Assembly (NCBI GenBank): GCA_009936765.1
Contig: JAACDL010000125.1
Location: forward strand, 1 to 11,207
Length of the DNA: 11,207 nt
Origin: Methanobacteriota archaeon
Lineage (GTDB): Archaea > Thermoplasmatota > Poseidoniia > Poseidoniales > Poseidoniaceae
Reading direction: 5' to 3'
Shown here: in pieces, positions 1-8,100 of the stretch
How the letters are laid out: every line of letters begins with the position of its first letter
How positions within the stretch are numbered: the first letter of the stretch is position 1
Notes under the pieces: generated by a model
Databases searched by the model: none
The model's input: only the letters and a program-made list of their open reading frames with translations
What the model was told of the DNA's origin: nothing
Program-made: the position numbers and the translations under genes

Positions 1-411
1 ATGCAAGAAACCGCTAGAGACATAGCTTGTATGTATCCTTCTGAAACACCTTGGAGAAGACGCTGGGGTGGAATAAATCGTCATCGAGGATGCGATACTA
101 AATTCCATGTTTTCACTAATGGTTGGCTAGAAAGAAATGATGGTACTATCGGTGATTATGGGCGTTACCAAGTCCAAATGAACGGCAAGGGTTCTATCGT
201 TCGAATGCTTCAACGCCGCCTAGATATACCAAAATCTCGCACAATCTCAATCGGTGATAGCGCAGGAGATATTGGAATGTTTCAAAATAGTGAACTGTCA
301 ATCTGTTTCAATCCTTGGGACGAGAAACCAGTTGCTGTTGCCAAGATGACTATTAGAAGTCGTAATTTACTAGACGTTCTTGAAGCGATTAAGAATCAAA
401 TCAAGGAGTGA
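1..411 (+). CDS. HAD-superfamily phosphatase, C-terminal part (5' end outside window)
   Basis: This is the C-terminal part of a haloacid-dehalogenase-type hydrolase, probably a small-molecule phosphatase of the phosphoserine-phosphatase-like kind. In the visible 136 residues, Lys63 in NGKG fits HAD motif III. The run TISIGDSAGDIGMF (residues 81-94) is a clear motif IV, with GDS-x-x-D providing the acidic Mg2+ ligands Asp86 and Asp90. The motif I DxD nucleophile and motif II are absent, because they would lie before base 1. The ATG at base 1 is therefore most likely an internal Met and not the true start. The segment before Lys63 would belong to the cap or linker and carries no motif I recognise. 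The stop codon lies inside the convergent asnS gene (11-nt overlap). The family is secure; the substrate cannot be told. Confidence 0.8.
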   Translation: MQETARDIACMYPSETPWRRRWGGINRHRGCDTKFHVFTNGWLERNDGTIGDYGRYQVQMNGKGSIVRMLQRRLDIPKSRTISIGDSAGDIGMFQNSELSICFNPWDEKPVAVAKMTIRSRNLLDVLEAIKNQIKE

Positions 412-1732
412 CCCTGCGAGAATCACGTGGGAATGGAATTACTTCTCTGATGTGGTCTGCACCTGACAACCAAGAACAAACTCTGTCAACACCTAGGCCA
501 AATCCTCCATGAGGTACGCCTCCGTACGTTCTTGTGTCGATATAGAACTGGTATGGTTCACGAGGAACTCCTGCTTCATCGATACGTGCAAGGATTTCTT
601 CTTCTGACCAAGTTCTTTCTCCTCCGCCTACAATCTCTCCATATCCTTCCGGAGCAAGTAAATCATGGCACAACACATAGTTGTCATCATCTGGGTCTAC
701 TCGGTGATAGAATGGCTTTGCTATTTTCGGGTAGTGGGTAAGGAAGTGTGGTACATCGAAATCTTGAGTCAAAACTTTCTCTTTCGAATAATCTAAATCT
801 TGACCCCATTCAATTTCCACATTCATACCTTGAAGTGTTTCTACAGCTTCATCATATCGCATTCTAGGATATGGATTATCTGCATACCTGGCAAGTAAAT
901 CGAGATCTCTATCGATTTCAACTAATTCATCTTCTCTTTCATCCAATATAGTTCTAGCAATATGCCTGACAAGTCCTTCTCCGTGAGTCATTATCTCAGC
1001 GTTTGAAGCCCAAGCAACTTCCATTTCAGCGTGCCAGAATTCTGTCAGATGTCTTCGAGTTCTACTTTTCTCAGCACGGAATGAAGGTGCAATTGTGTAT
1101 AGTCTCTCCAATGCAGGCATTGCGGCTTCTGCATAAAGCTGCCACGACTGTGTGAGGTATGCTTTCTTTCCAAAATAAGGTACCTCGAACAATGTCGAAC
1201 CACCTTCTACTGCACCTGCTACAAAGTTTGGTGCTTGGTATTCAACGAAATCTTTGTCTCTAAAGTAAGAATGAATTGCACCAAATATACTTGAACGAAT
1301 CTTGAGCATGTTAGTCATCCTTCCAGTACGTAAGTACAGATGTCTATTGTCGAGTAGGAACTCAGTTTCTCCTCCGTCTGCTGCAGCCATGGCTGATTCA
1401 GTGATTGGGAATGGTGTCTCTGCTCTTACTGCTCCAACTACCTCTGCACTTGAAACAACAATTTCATGGCCTCCTGGTGCTCTGTCATCAACATTTACTG
1501 TTCCTTTCAGGATTACGGATGCTTCGATTAATGCTCCCTTTAATTCTTCAAAGGATTCATCGCCCAATGCATCACGCTTGGCGACACATTGAATCGTTCC
1601 CGTTGAGTCACGCAGTACCACGAATCGAATCTTATTAGAGCCTCGAGCTCTTTTGACCCAACCTTTCAATTCAACTTCAGCACCATCATGGATGCCTGCC
1701 TGGACATCACCAATCCAGAACTCTTTCGCCAT
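401..1732 (-). CDS. asnS: asparaginyl-tRNA synthetase (archaeal type, class IIb)
   Basis: Cytosolic enzyme that activates asparagine with ATP and charges tRNA-Asn. Residues about 7-100 form the OB-fold anticodon-binding domain (LKGWVKRAR, then FVVLRDSTGTIQCV). The class II catalytic core follows. Motif 2 is FRAEKSRTRRHLTEFWH (about 218-234), with the ATP-binding Arg, and motif 3 is GFGLGVDR (about 410-417). The segment TQSWQLYAEA (194-203) and LLAPEGYGEIVGG in the core are typical of AsnRS; archaeal AspRS has a QSPQLYKQ-type segment instead. I chose the ATG at 1732 (MAKEFWIGDV, 443 aa). The frame is open up to a TTG at 1783, but the extra 17 residues look unlike the family and overlap inverted repeats. 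The gene lies 63 nt downstream of a membrane-protein gene on the same strand, so co-transcription is possible. Its presence suggests direct Asn-tRNA charging, though a GatCAB route could coexist. Confidence 0.93.
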   Translation of the reverse strand: MAKEFWIGDVQAGIHDGAEVELKGWVKRARGSNKIRFVVLRDSTGTIQCVAKRDALGDESFEELKGALIEASVILKGTVNVDDRAPGGHEIVVSSAEVVGAVRAETPFPITESAMAAADGGETEFLLDNRHLYLRTGRMTNMLKIRSSIFGAIHSYFRDKDFVEYQAPNFVAGAVEGGSTLFEVPYFGKKAYLTQSWQLYAEAAMPALERLYTIAPSFRAEKSRTRRHLTEFWHAEMEVAWASNAEIMTHGEGLVRHIARTILDEREDELVEIDRDLDLLARYADNPYPRMRYDEAVETLQGMNVEIEWGQDLDYSKEKVLTQDFDVPHFLTHYPKIAKPFYHRVDPDDDNYVLCHDLLAPEGYGEIVGGGERTWSEEEILARIDEAGVPREPYQFYIDTRTYGGVPHGGFGLGVDRVCSWLSGADHIREVIPFPRDSRRVTP

Positions 1733-1745
1733 GTGCTGCCGTGTA

Positions 1746-1766
1746 AGGCATTGTGCTTGAATGCCT
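1746..1766. repeat. perfect inverted repeat in the asnS leader
   Basis: The arms AGGCATT (1746-1752) and AATGCCT (1760-1766) are perfectly complementary around a 7-nt spacer. The repeat ends 13 nt before the chosen asnS ATG on the minus strand. It could fold as an RNA hairpin in the asnS leader or act as a dyad operator in DNA. If translation instead starts at the TTG at 1783, the repeat would be coding and the match may be chance. Confidence 0.5.
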
Positions 1767-1769
1767 CGC

Positions 1770-1787
1770 TTGTTTACTAACAAACAA
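1770..1787. repeat. second inverted repeat, AT-rich, between membrane protein gene and asnS
   Basis: TTGTTT (1770-1775) and AAACAA (1782-1787) are perfect inverted arms around ACTAAC. On the minus strand the element reads T-rich immediately after the stop of the upstream membrane-protein gene. It might therefore serve as that gene's termination region, since archaeal terminators are T-rich. It could equally contribute to an asnS promoter or operator. A short AT-rich palindrome of this size also occurs by chance fairly often. Confidence 0.35.
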
Positions 1788-1795
1788 TTGCATTA

Positions 1796-3163
1796 TCATT
1801 CTCTTCTGGATACTAACAATGCAGCGCCTAGTAGTGCGATAATTGTGAAGAATGGAGACAACCATGGAACCGATAAGTCCACTTCACTAGCAATTCCGTT
1901 TTCATTTGAGATTCCAATTTGATAATCGTTCATGGCGTAGTTGTCACAACTTATTGAAACAACATCGCCACTAGAGATTTCTCCCATCGGTGCATTATCT
2001 ATGTATGATAATGTACAATTATTTTCACCATACCATTCATCAGTGGACTGAATCAAACCACCCCCATTAATAGCAGTATCAACATCTACTTCGAATGCGA
2101 TTTCAGTAATCCGAGTATCATTCTCATAATCATATTCATCAGTGTAAAGGACTACTTTTGCACCTTCCATCGAATAAGATGAATTGAACAATGTTTCTAC
2201 AGTACTACTGTGGTTAGAACTCCAAATGTCAGAATCGATTATCATTGGCATAGGTGTGTCTGAATTAGCATTTTTGACCCAACCAGGCTTAGAAAAAGAA
2301 TCTGAACCAATTTCAACTAATATTTCTGAACTTGAATTTGTCATTTTAGTTCCTAGTAGATTACCATCATCATCAAAGTAAACAGATATCGTAAATGTTT
2401 CATCATCTTCTAAGGCCTGTTCAGTTACAATCTTCACCGCTCTAACTCCATCTTCGTCAGGGAACCTCTCACCTTCTGATGAAAATGGCTGGGATGCATC
2501 GTTTTCCAAACTCATAGCTACTAATTGATGCATGAAACAGAATTCAACCGGTGCGTCAGAGTTAGTAAGTAATTCAGATGCTGGTGATGTTGATATGCCT
2601 TCAATAGCAATTCTGCCGGATTCTTCATCATTAATATCCCAAGCGATTTCATTTTCATCCATCCAAATATCATTACCGAATGTTGTGAAAAGAGCGGACA
2701 TTTCAGAACTGACACGTGCTGATTTTTCAGAAGCGTATATCGAATAATCTCCTCGAATTGTAATTGATTCTCCATCCTCTTCTTGTGTCAACTTCAAATC
2801 AATATCACAAGTCCAGTAGCTTACTTCTCCAGATATAACATCTTCAATAGTGGGTTCATCACTTGCCATTTTAATGAATTCATCTCTTTTGAGTTCATCA
2901 GGGAATAGCATTGGATCAATAACGAATGCATATACTACCCAACTAAGGGCGGTCAGAACCAGTAGACCTACAATACTCATGGCAATCATTTTTCCTTTAC
3001 CGCCTTCATCTAGTTTTTCAGAAACAGCCTCCCATCCAATTTCTTGTTCTTGGACATCGGTGGTAAGTTGGAATACATTCTGCTCTTCTGGAGTGTTGTT
3101 ATGAGGTAACCATTCAGTACCGTTCCAAATAAAATTTCCATCAGGGGATATTTCTCCGACCAT
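1796..3163 (-). CDS. two-pass membrane protein of unknown function with N-terminal W-x-G-x-x-W motif
   Basis: I do not recognise this 455-residue protein as a named family. It starts with a short hydrophilic segment containing SPDGNFIWNGTEWLP (6-20). This resembles the small W/G motif seen at the cytoplasmic ends of various prokaryotic membrane proteins (DUF2510-like in style, not proven). A transmembrane helix follows at about 59-82. Next comes an acidic Ser/Asp/Glu-rich domain of about 350 residues, presumably outside the cell, with four Cys. A final hydrophobic helix, SPFFTIIALLGAALLVSRRE (436-455), ends in Arg-Arg-Glu. N-in/C-in topology fits the positive charges at the ends. The tail resembles C-terminal sorting or anchor tails (CTERM style), but a PGF-type signature is missing. 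The ATG at 3163 gives a sensible N-terminus. It is divergent from carbamate kinase and upstream of asnS on the same strand. Role unknown; a surface sensor or lipoprotein-like receptor is only a guess. Confidence 0.75.
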   Translation of the reverse strand: MVGEISPDGNFIWNGTEWLPHNNTPEEQNVFQLTTDVQEQEIGWEAVSEKLDEGGKGKMIAMSIVGLLVLTALSWVVYAFVIDPMLFPDELKRDEFIKMASDEPTIEDVISGEVSYWTCDIDLKLTQEEDGESITIRGDYSIYASEKSARVSSEMSALFTTFGNDIWMDENEIAWDINDEESGRIAIEGISTSPASELLTNSDAPVEFCFMHQLVAMSLENDASQPFSSEGERFPDEDGVRAVKIVTEQALEDDETFTISVYFDDDGNLLGTKMTNSSSEILVEIGSDSFSKPGWVKNANSDTPMPMIIDSDIWSSNHSSTVETLFNSSYSMEGAKVVLYTDEYDYENDTRITEIAFEVDVDTAINGGGLIQSTDEWYGENNCTLSYIDNAPMGEISSGDVVSISCDNYAMNDYQIGISNENGIASEVDLSVPWLSPFFTIIALLGAALLVSRRE

Positions 3164-3288
3164 GATATTCCTAATGTCATGGCATGTATCATCTTTTCAC
3201 CTACGGAATAATCTACAAACCTGACAAATAGAGAACCCATGACTCTTCTTTGGGAAAGCATCAAACCTTACTTTGCAAGGCCACAATT

Positions 3289-4191
3289 GTGTCTCGAAGA
3301 GTAGTATACGCTATCGGAGGCAATGCTCTATCTTCTCCTGATGGGGATGGAGGTGATGAATCAGCTTTGGTATTGGCGAAAGTCATTAGTGATGTAGTAG
3401 ATTTACTGGAAGCAGGTTGGCGAGTAATTCTTACCCATGGTAATGGGCCACAAGTAGGCCACTTGATGTCTTTGGATTCCTCTCAGCCTATGGATGACTG
3501 GGTTGCTGCCACCCAAGGAATGATTGGTCACTCACTATCGATAAATCTTGATTCAATATTAAGAAGAAGAAATCGCCCTGAAGCAACAGCAGTCGTGTTA
3601 ACTAGAGTTGAAGTTGATGCAAATGACGAGGGGTTCAACTTTCCAACTAAGCCAGTTGGACCAGTCTTGTCAGATAAACAGGTAATGTCTGAAGATTGGG
3701 ATATCGCAGAAACAAAAATCGGTGCTAGAAGAGTTGTCGCTTCTCCAATGCCATTGAGGATTCTTGATATTGATGTCATCAAATCTTTAGTCTCGAAAAA
3801 TGCAATCGTAATTTGTTGTGGAGGCGGAGGAATCCCTGTCGTTCAAAAGGACGGTCACTACTCAGGAGTTCCTGCTGTTATCGACAAAGATAGACTAAGT
3901 GCGCTTCTATCCATTGAAATGAACGTAGATGCTCTAATAATTTCCACAGCAATCGATGCGATAAGGATTGATTTCGGAGGTCCAAACGAAACTGTACATC
4001 ATCATTTGAGTGTAAAACAAGCCGCTGCTTATCTACAAGCAGGAGAGTTTCCAGCAGGTTCAATGGGCCCAAAGGTTGAATCTCTTGTTGAAGCGGCTAA
4101 CAATATAGATGGTGTAAAATCAGTTCTGTGCCAACCAGGTGATGCAATCAAAGCACTACGTGGCGAAAGTGGAACGACGATAACAAAGTGA
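3289..4191 (+). CDS. arcC: carbamate kinase
   Basis: Amino-acid-kinase-fold enzyme that interconverts carbamoyl phosphate + ADP with carbamate + ATP in the cytosol. Numbered from the chosen start (300 aa, close to the usual ~310), the protein shows GGNAL (10-14), HGNGPQVG (50-57), CCGGGGIPV (176-184), DKDRLSALL (199-207) and the strongly family-specific FPAGSMGPKVES (254-265). I chose the GTG at 3289 (SRRVVYAIGGNAL) because family members begin a few residues before the first strand. The frame extends to a TTG at 3250, but those 13 residues look unlike coding sequence of this family. There is no arginine deiminase or ornithine carbamoyltransferase gene beside it, so the carbamoyl-phosphate source is not shown here. 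It stands alone between a divergent membrane-protein gene and tRNA-Lys. Other amino acid kinases are less likely, given the complete motif set. Confidence 0.93.
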   Translation: MSRRVVYAIGGNALSSPDGDGGDESALVLAKVISDVVDLLEAGWRVILTHGNGPQVGHLMSLDSSQPMDDWVAATQGMIGHSLSINLDSILRRRNRPEATAVVLTRVEVDANDEGFNFPTKPVGPVLSDKQVMSEDWDIAETKIGARRVVASPMPLRILDIDVIKSLVSKNAIVICCGGGGIPVVQKDGHYSGVPAVIDKDRLSALLSIEMNVDALIISTAIDAIRIDFGGPNETVHHHLSVKQAAAYLQAGEFPAGSMGPKVESLVEAANNIDGVKSVLCQPGDAIKALRGESGTTITK

Positions 4192-4239
4192 CAACACTAT
4201 TCTTGGATAGTAAAGCAATATGTTTAGCTAACTAGATTA

Positions 4240-4249
4240 GATTAAATAC
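4240..4249 (+). promoter_or_regulatory. TATA-like box for tRNA-Lys
   Basis: The AT-rich stretch around TTAAATA (4242-4248) is centred about 25 nt upstream of the mature tRNA 5' end. This is the spacing expected for an archaeal TATA/TBP box relative to transcription start. The call rests only on composition and position. Confidence 0.5.
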
Positions 4250-4269
4250 GACTTGACGGACCGCAGGAT

Positions 4270-4346
4270 GGGCCTGTAGCTTAGTCAGGTAGAGCGATGG
4301 ACTCTTAATCCATCGGCCGCGGGTTCGAACCCCGTCAGGCCCGCCA
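4270..4346 (+). tRNA. tRNA-Lys (anticodon CTT), CCA encoded
   Basis: All arms can be folded by eye. The acceptor stem is GGGCCTG (4270-4276) with CAGGCCC (4336-4342), followed by discriminator G4343 and a genomic CCA at 4344-4346. The D arm is GCTT/GAGC around a loop containing GG. The anticodon stem is ATGGA/TCCAT with loop CTCTTAA, placing anticodon CTT at 4304-4306, which reads the Lys codon AAG. The T arm has the loop TTCGAAC. No intron is visible. The gene converges on rpiA, whose stop codon lies only 3 nt beyond the CCA. Confidence 0.97.
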
Positions 4347-4349
4347 CCC

Positions 4350-5054
4350 TCAAATTAGTCTGCCATTAGGATTGATTATTGTTTCAACACCGTTTGAGCC
4401 AGCCAAAACAACAGCGTCGCACATATTGTTGAATAGTCCAACCTGTACAACGCCTGCAATCATCAGTATCTCAGATTCAGAAGTAAGAGGGTCTGAAATC
4501 TTAGGGCCTGAGTGAGCATCTGCAATCATGTTTCCATTATCTGTAATTACAGGTCCATTTCCCGACATTCGAATATTAACTCTGCAATCAAGAAGTCTAC
4601 TTAGTGACCTAACAGTTGCTTCATGTGAGAAAGGTGTTACTTCAATTGGTAGAGGGAATGCACCTAGCGTTTCCACTTTCTTACGATCATCAGCTACCAC
4701 CACCATCGCAGAACTTTCCTGGGCGACAATTTTCTCACGTAGTAATGCCGCTCCTCCGCCCTTGATTAATTGGAAATGGGGGTCATATTCATCAGCCCCA
4801 TCTATTACAATATCTAATCCGTCGATGTCGGATAGTTCAACTAAAGTTATTCCAACTTCTTTAGCTAGTTTCTCAGTAGCTAGGCTTGTGGGGACTCCAA
4901 TTATATCCAATCCTTCCTCGGAAATTCTACTTCCCAATTCAATAACAGTATGCTTCACAGTTGAACCGGTTCCTAGTCCAACCTTCATACCATTCTTAAC
5001 GAATTTACATGCTTCAATTCCTGCTTCTCTCTTGAGTGCTTCAACATCTGCCAT
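4350..5054 (-). CDS. rpiA: ribose-5-phosphate isomerase A
   Basis: Cytosolic isomerase of ribose 5-phosphate and ribulose 5-phosphate, supplying ribose for nucleotides; in archaea it commonly works with the ribulose-monophosphate route or a partial pentose-phosphate pathway. The 234-residue length is typical. The phosphate-binding loop GLGTGST is at 26-32. The catalytic region is DGADE (85-89), KGGGA (98-102) and Glu107, matching E. coli RpiA Asp81, Asp84, Lys94 and Glu103 with a constant offset of four. GVVQVGLF near the C-terminus is also a family motif. The ATG at 5054 gives the usual N-terminus (MADVEALKREAG). A TATA-like box 26 nt upstream of this ATG suggests a leaderless or nearly leaderless mRNA. 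It is divergent from the giant surface-protein gene across 74 nt. Confidence 0.95.
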   Translation of the reverse strand: MADVEALKREAGIEACKFVKNGMKVGLGTGSTVKHTVIELGSRISEEGLDIIGVPTSLATEKLAKEVGITLVELSDIDGLDIVIDGADEYDPHFQLIKGGGAALLREKIVAQESSAMVVVADDRKKVETLGAFPLPIEVTPFSHEATVRSLSRLLDCRVNIRMSGNGPVITDNGNMIADAHSGPKISDPLTSESEILMIAGVVQVGLFNNMCDAVVLAGSNGVETIINPNGRLI

Positions 5055-5076
5055 GCACCTTCCAGCGGTCAGAAGT

Positions 5077-5085
5077 CAATAAACA
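5077..5085 (-). promoter_or_regulatory. TATA-like box for rpiA (leaderless start)
   Basis: On the minus strand this reads TGTTTATTG, with the TTTATT core at 5078-5083, centred about 26 nt before the first base of the rpiA ATG. That is the archaeal TATA distance to the transcription start, so the transcript may begin at or very near the ATG. No Shine-Dalgarno-like sequence is obvious in the expected place. Confidence 0.45.
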
Positions 5086-5128
5086 TGTGAAGCGAATGTC
5101 TGAAGTGCTTTGAGTTCATGCCATAGAC

Positions 5129-8100
5129 ATGGCGAGGCAAAGTATGGCACTTTACCTCGCATTGCTATTTTGTTTGATGTCCTTTTCTCCAATGGTGGAT
5201 GCATCAACTCCTTTGAGGAAAGTAGAGGTCGAAATTGGGTTAGGCCCGAATGGCATCTCAGAGCAATTTATTGTAGAGGTGCCTGCTGGTGAAATAATCT
5301 CAGATTTCAATGTCAAAGTTATTGAGAAGTCTTGGCCAATCGATGATGTAGTTTCATTGAATTCCGAACAAGATTGGGCTAATGGTCAAGCAATGGATGG
5401 TGTCGATTACAACCTGACCGGATTACGTATCTTACCTATGAGTCACGAGTGGGATTTTGAAGGTTCAGCCCAAGGATGGACATTATCTGGTGGTGGTTGG
5501 GCGCATGGTTACGATTCAACCTTAGGGGCAACCGGTGGCGTCCATTCTGGTAATTCAGCATTATACACTTACCCCGGAAACTATCCAAACAATATGGGAG
5601 CTACTTACTGGGCCACTTCTCCGACTATTGATTGTTCATCTTGTAGTGGTACTTGGGACTTGAAGTATTGGAAGCGCCTTGGAATCGAATCCTCTAGTTA
5701 TGACCACGCTTATGTTTCTGTGAAGTCTTCTGCAGGTAGTTGGACTAATGTTTACTCAAACCCCTATGGTACGACCAACGATGGTTCATTTATGCAGTCT
5801 ACTCATGACATAAGCAATTACATCAACGGTAATTCAGCTTTCCAACTGAGATTCGGTTTAGGGAGAACTGATGGTTCAGTTTCTTACACCGGTTGGAACA
5901 TTGATGACATCACAGTAGAGCCTAGAGGTAATACAGGTAATGGTGTTGCCAATTGGACAAGTTTAGGATTTGGGCCTGGGTCATCAGGTGAAATGGAAAT
6001 GGAGCATGGTTTGATGGCTATTGACGCAGTTATTCCTCAAGGTTCTTTCATGCATTGGAGTCTAATTGATGAAAATGATGGATCTCTTATTCCCGGATTT
6101 GAAAATCGTCAAGATTTCAGCGCAGACCTCTCTGTAATCGACACAATAGTTCATCCAAGTGTCCAGTTGAAAATACAGATGGAGTCATCTAGTGAAACCC
6201 CAGTAATTAACTCAATTAAGTTAGGTGGAGGGATTATTGAATCGTTCGAAGAAAACCCTTCAACAAATGGATGGAGTGGATTCTCATCACATGGCAATGG
6301 AGTTGTATCCGGTAATGGTATGCTAACATCACCTCAGTGGCGAACTACGAACGCGTTTAGTGCACTTGAGTTGGACTGGGATGGAAGTGGCAGTGGCCAC
6401 TTTGAGGCATGCTTCTTAGAAGTAGCACATTGCTCAGGTAATTGGATTCAAATTCCTTCTAGTGGTAAATTGTCGATGGAAAACCCTAGCGTGATGATGA
6501 ATCTTAGATGGAGCGGTAGTGGTTCATTTTCAATTGATTATGTTGAAATTGACTTACACCGTCATTCTTCTCCTTTGGATGCTCGAATTGACATTGGTTT
6601 AGATGGTGTAGACGAATGGTCCTTTTCTCACGACCAAATTGGTAGTTGGGGATTGCAAAACATATTTTCAAACGGCGAAAGAAGTTCGAATCTATCGATT
6701 TCCCCAGGTGGGAGTGATTTAGTATCACTGCAATATCCAATCGGAACATCTAGCCAATCATATGCCTCAACAGGTCCGATGATGTTCTCATTAACTCCTT
6801 TGAGTAGTCCATTAGATGATGTTGAAGTAACACTGTCAGTTGGAGGAAAGGAACTTCTTACAACATCATTGGGTTTGGTGTCATCTCCTAAATCTCTAAT
6901 TCTCACTTCGGCTCAAATGCAAATTATGGAATCCGAATTAAATTCAAGAGTTGCTGATTTCAACATCATCGATCAACTCGAATCTCATAAAATAGATGTA
7001 TCAATCTCATCTACTTCTGGTGGGGATTTACTAATTTCCGGATTATCTATTCCATATCGCTACACTGCTGAAATTTCGGGTGATGATTCCCTACCTATAA
7101 TTTCAGCCATTAATTCTCAACTAACAAACCTCAATCCAGTTAATGGGGTACTACAAGTGCCGGTTCCAATAGTTATGACTAATCCGGGTAAATTGTCAAT
7201 CTGGGATTATGGGATACAGACTCTGGGCTCACCTGAACCCATTTATTTGGCTATGACAAACGATTCAGATACTCTTGTTGCTGGAAACGATTGGTACGAT
7301 TTCTCCAGCAAATTTGATTTATCCAACATTGGCGTTTCAGATGCTAGTGAGCACTTTGCCTCAGAAGAGTGGTCTTCAGTATTCACACTCGGAGGTAGCG
7401 AATGGAGCCGCTCCGCCAATTGTTCAATCGATTCTAACTCTTGTAATAGCGAACAAGGAATTATTGTAGACTCATTTTCACATACATTCAATGGTTCATT
7501 TGTTGAGTTCCATCATCGTGTTGGGTTATCTGCTATCTGGCCAGATGAGAATGCATTAATTGTGTCTAGTTCCATAGATATGGATGGTCCATCATCCAAA
7601 CCAGCTCAACTTAGATTCGGCCTTGGATGGTCGATGGGCGTTGAACAGGATGTTGAAGTAGTAGATTGGCACCTATCATTCATGAATGGTGCAGAATCAA
7701 CTTGGGATGCACTATACCTTGATCCATCTAGTCCGGGTATTGTCGAAGTTGAGTTAGCGTTTGAAAACCTTGATTCTGTTCCTCGTTCATCTTCATTCAA
7801 CGTAGCACTTTACCAAGATGGCCTCTTAGTTGATACTACTCAAACTATCAATGATGGAGTGGCATCACTAATGTTCACTCCGGAATTATTAGCGACAGAG
7901 TTTGATTTGGAAGTTACCGTTTCTGGATTATTTGGACAGAATGTGAATTGGAAAGTTCCCAAGAATGCCACCTTCTTGCCCGATGAAGTATACCCAGAAT
8001 TGCTGTATTCAAATGTAGCACCATTGGACCATAGAAGTAGCGATTCTCCATTAGAATTAATGTTCCAAATTGGTGACAGACCACTACTTCCTAGGCATTC

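Noticed and set aside
1302..1638. Plus-strand open frames opposite asnS
   Set aside because: They are shadows of the asnS frame, and the translations have no family motif.
3164..3288. Possible small gene or RNA in the 125-nt divergent gap
   Set aside because: No open frame with coding character, no stable fold and no clear TATA box was seen; it most likely holds the two divergent promoters in degenerate form.
4195..4210. Small dyad ACTAT/ATAGT after arcC as a terminator
   Set aside because: Only five pairs with a 6-nt loop and no T-run; such dyads are expected by chance in AT-rich DNA.
4528..5082. 184-codon open frame antisense to rpiA
   Set aside because: It is a mirror of the rpiA coding frame, with low-complexity Ser/Pro-rich translation and no recognisable motif; rpiA itself has complete catalytic motifs.
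5843..7627. QLRFGLG occurs twice in the surface protein (residues 239-245 and 827-833)
   Set aside because: Seven residues with little similarity on either side are not enough to claim a duplicated domain, although a shared beta-strand motif is possible.
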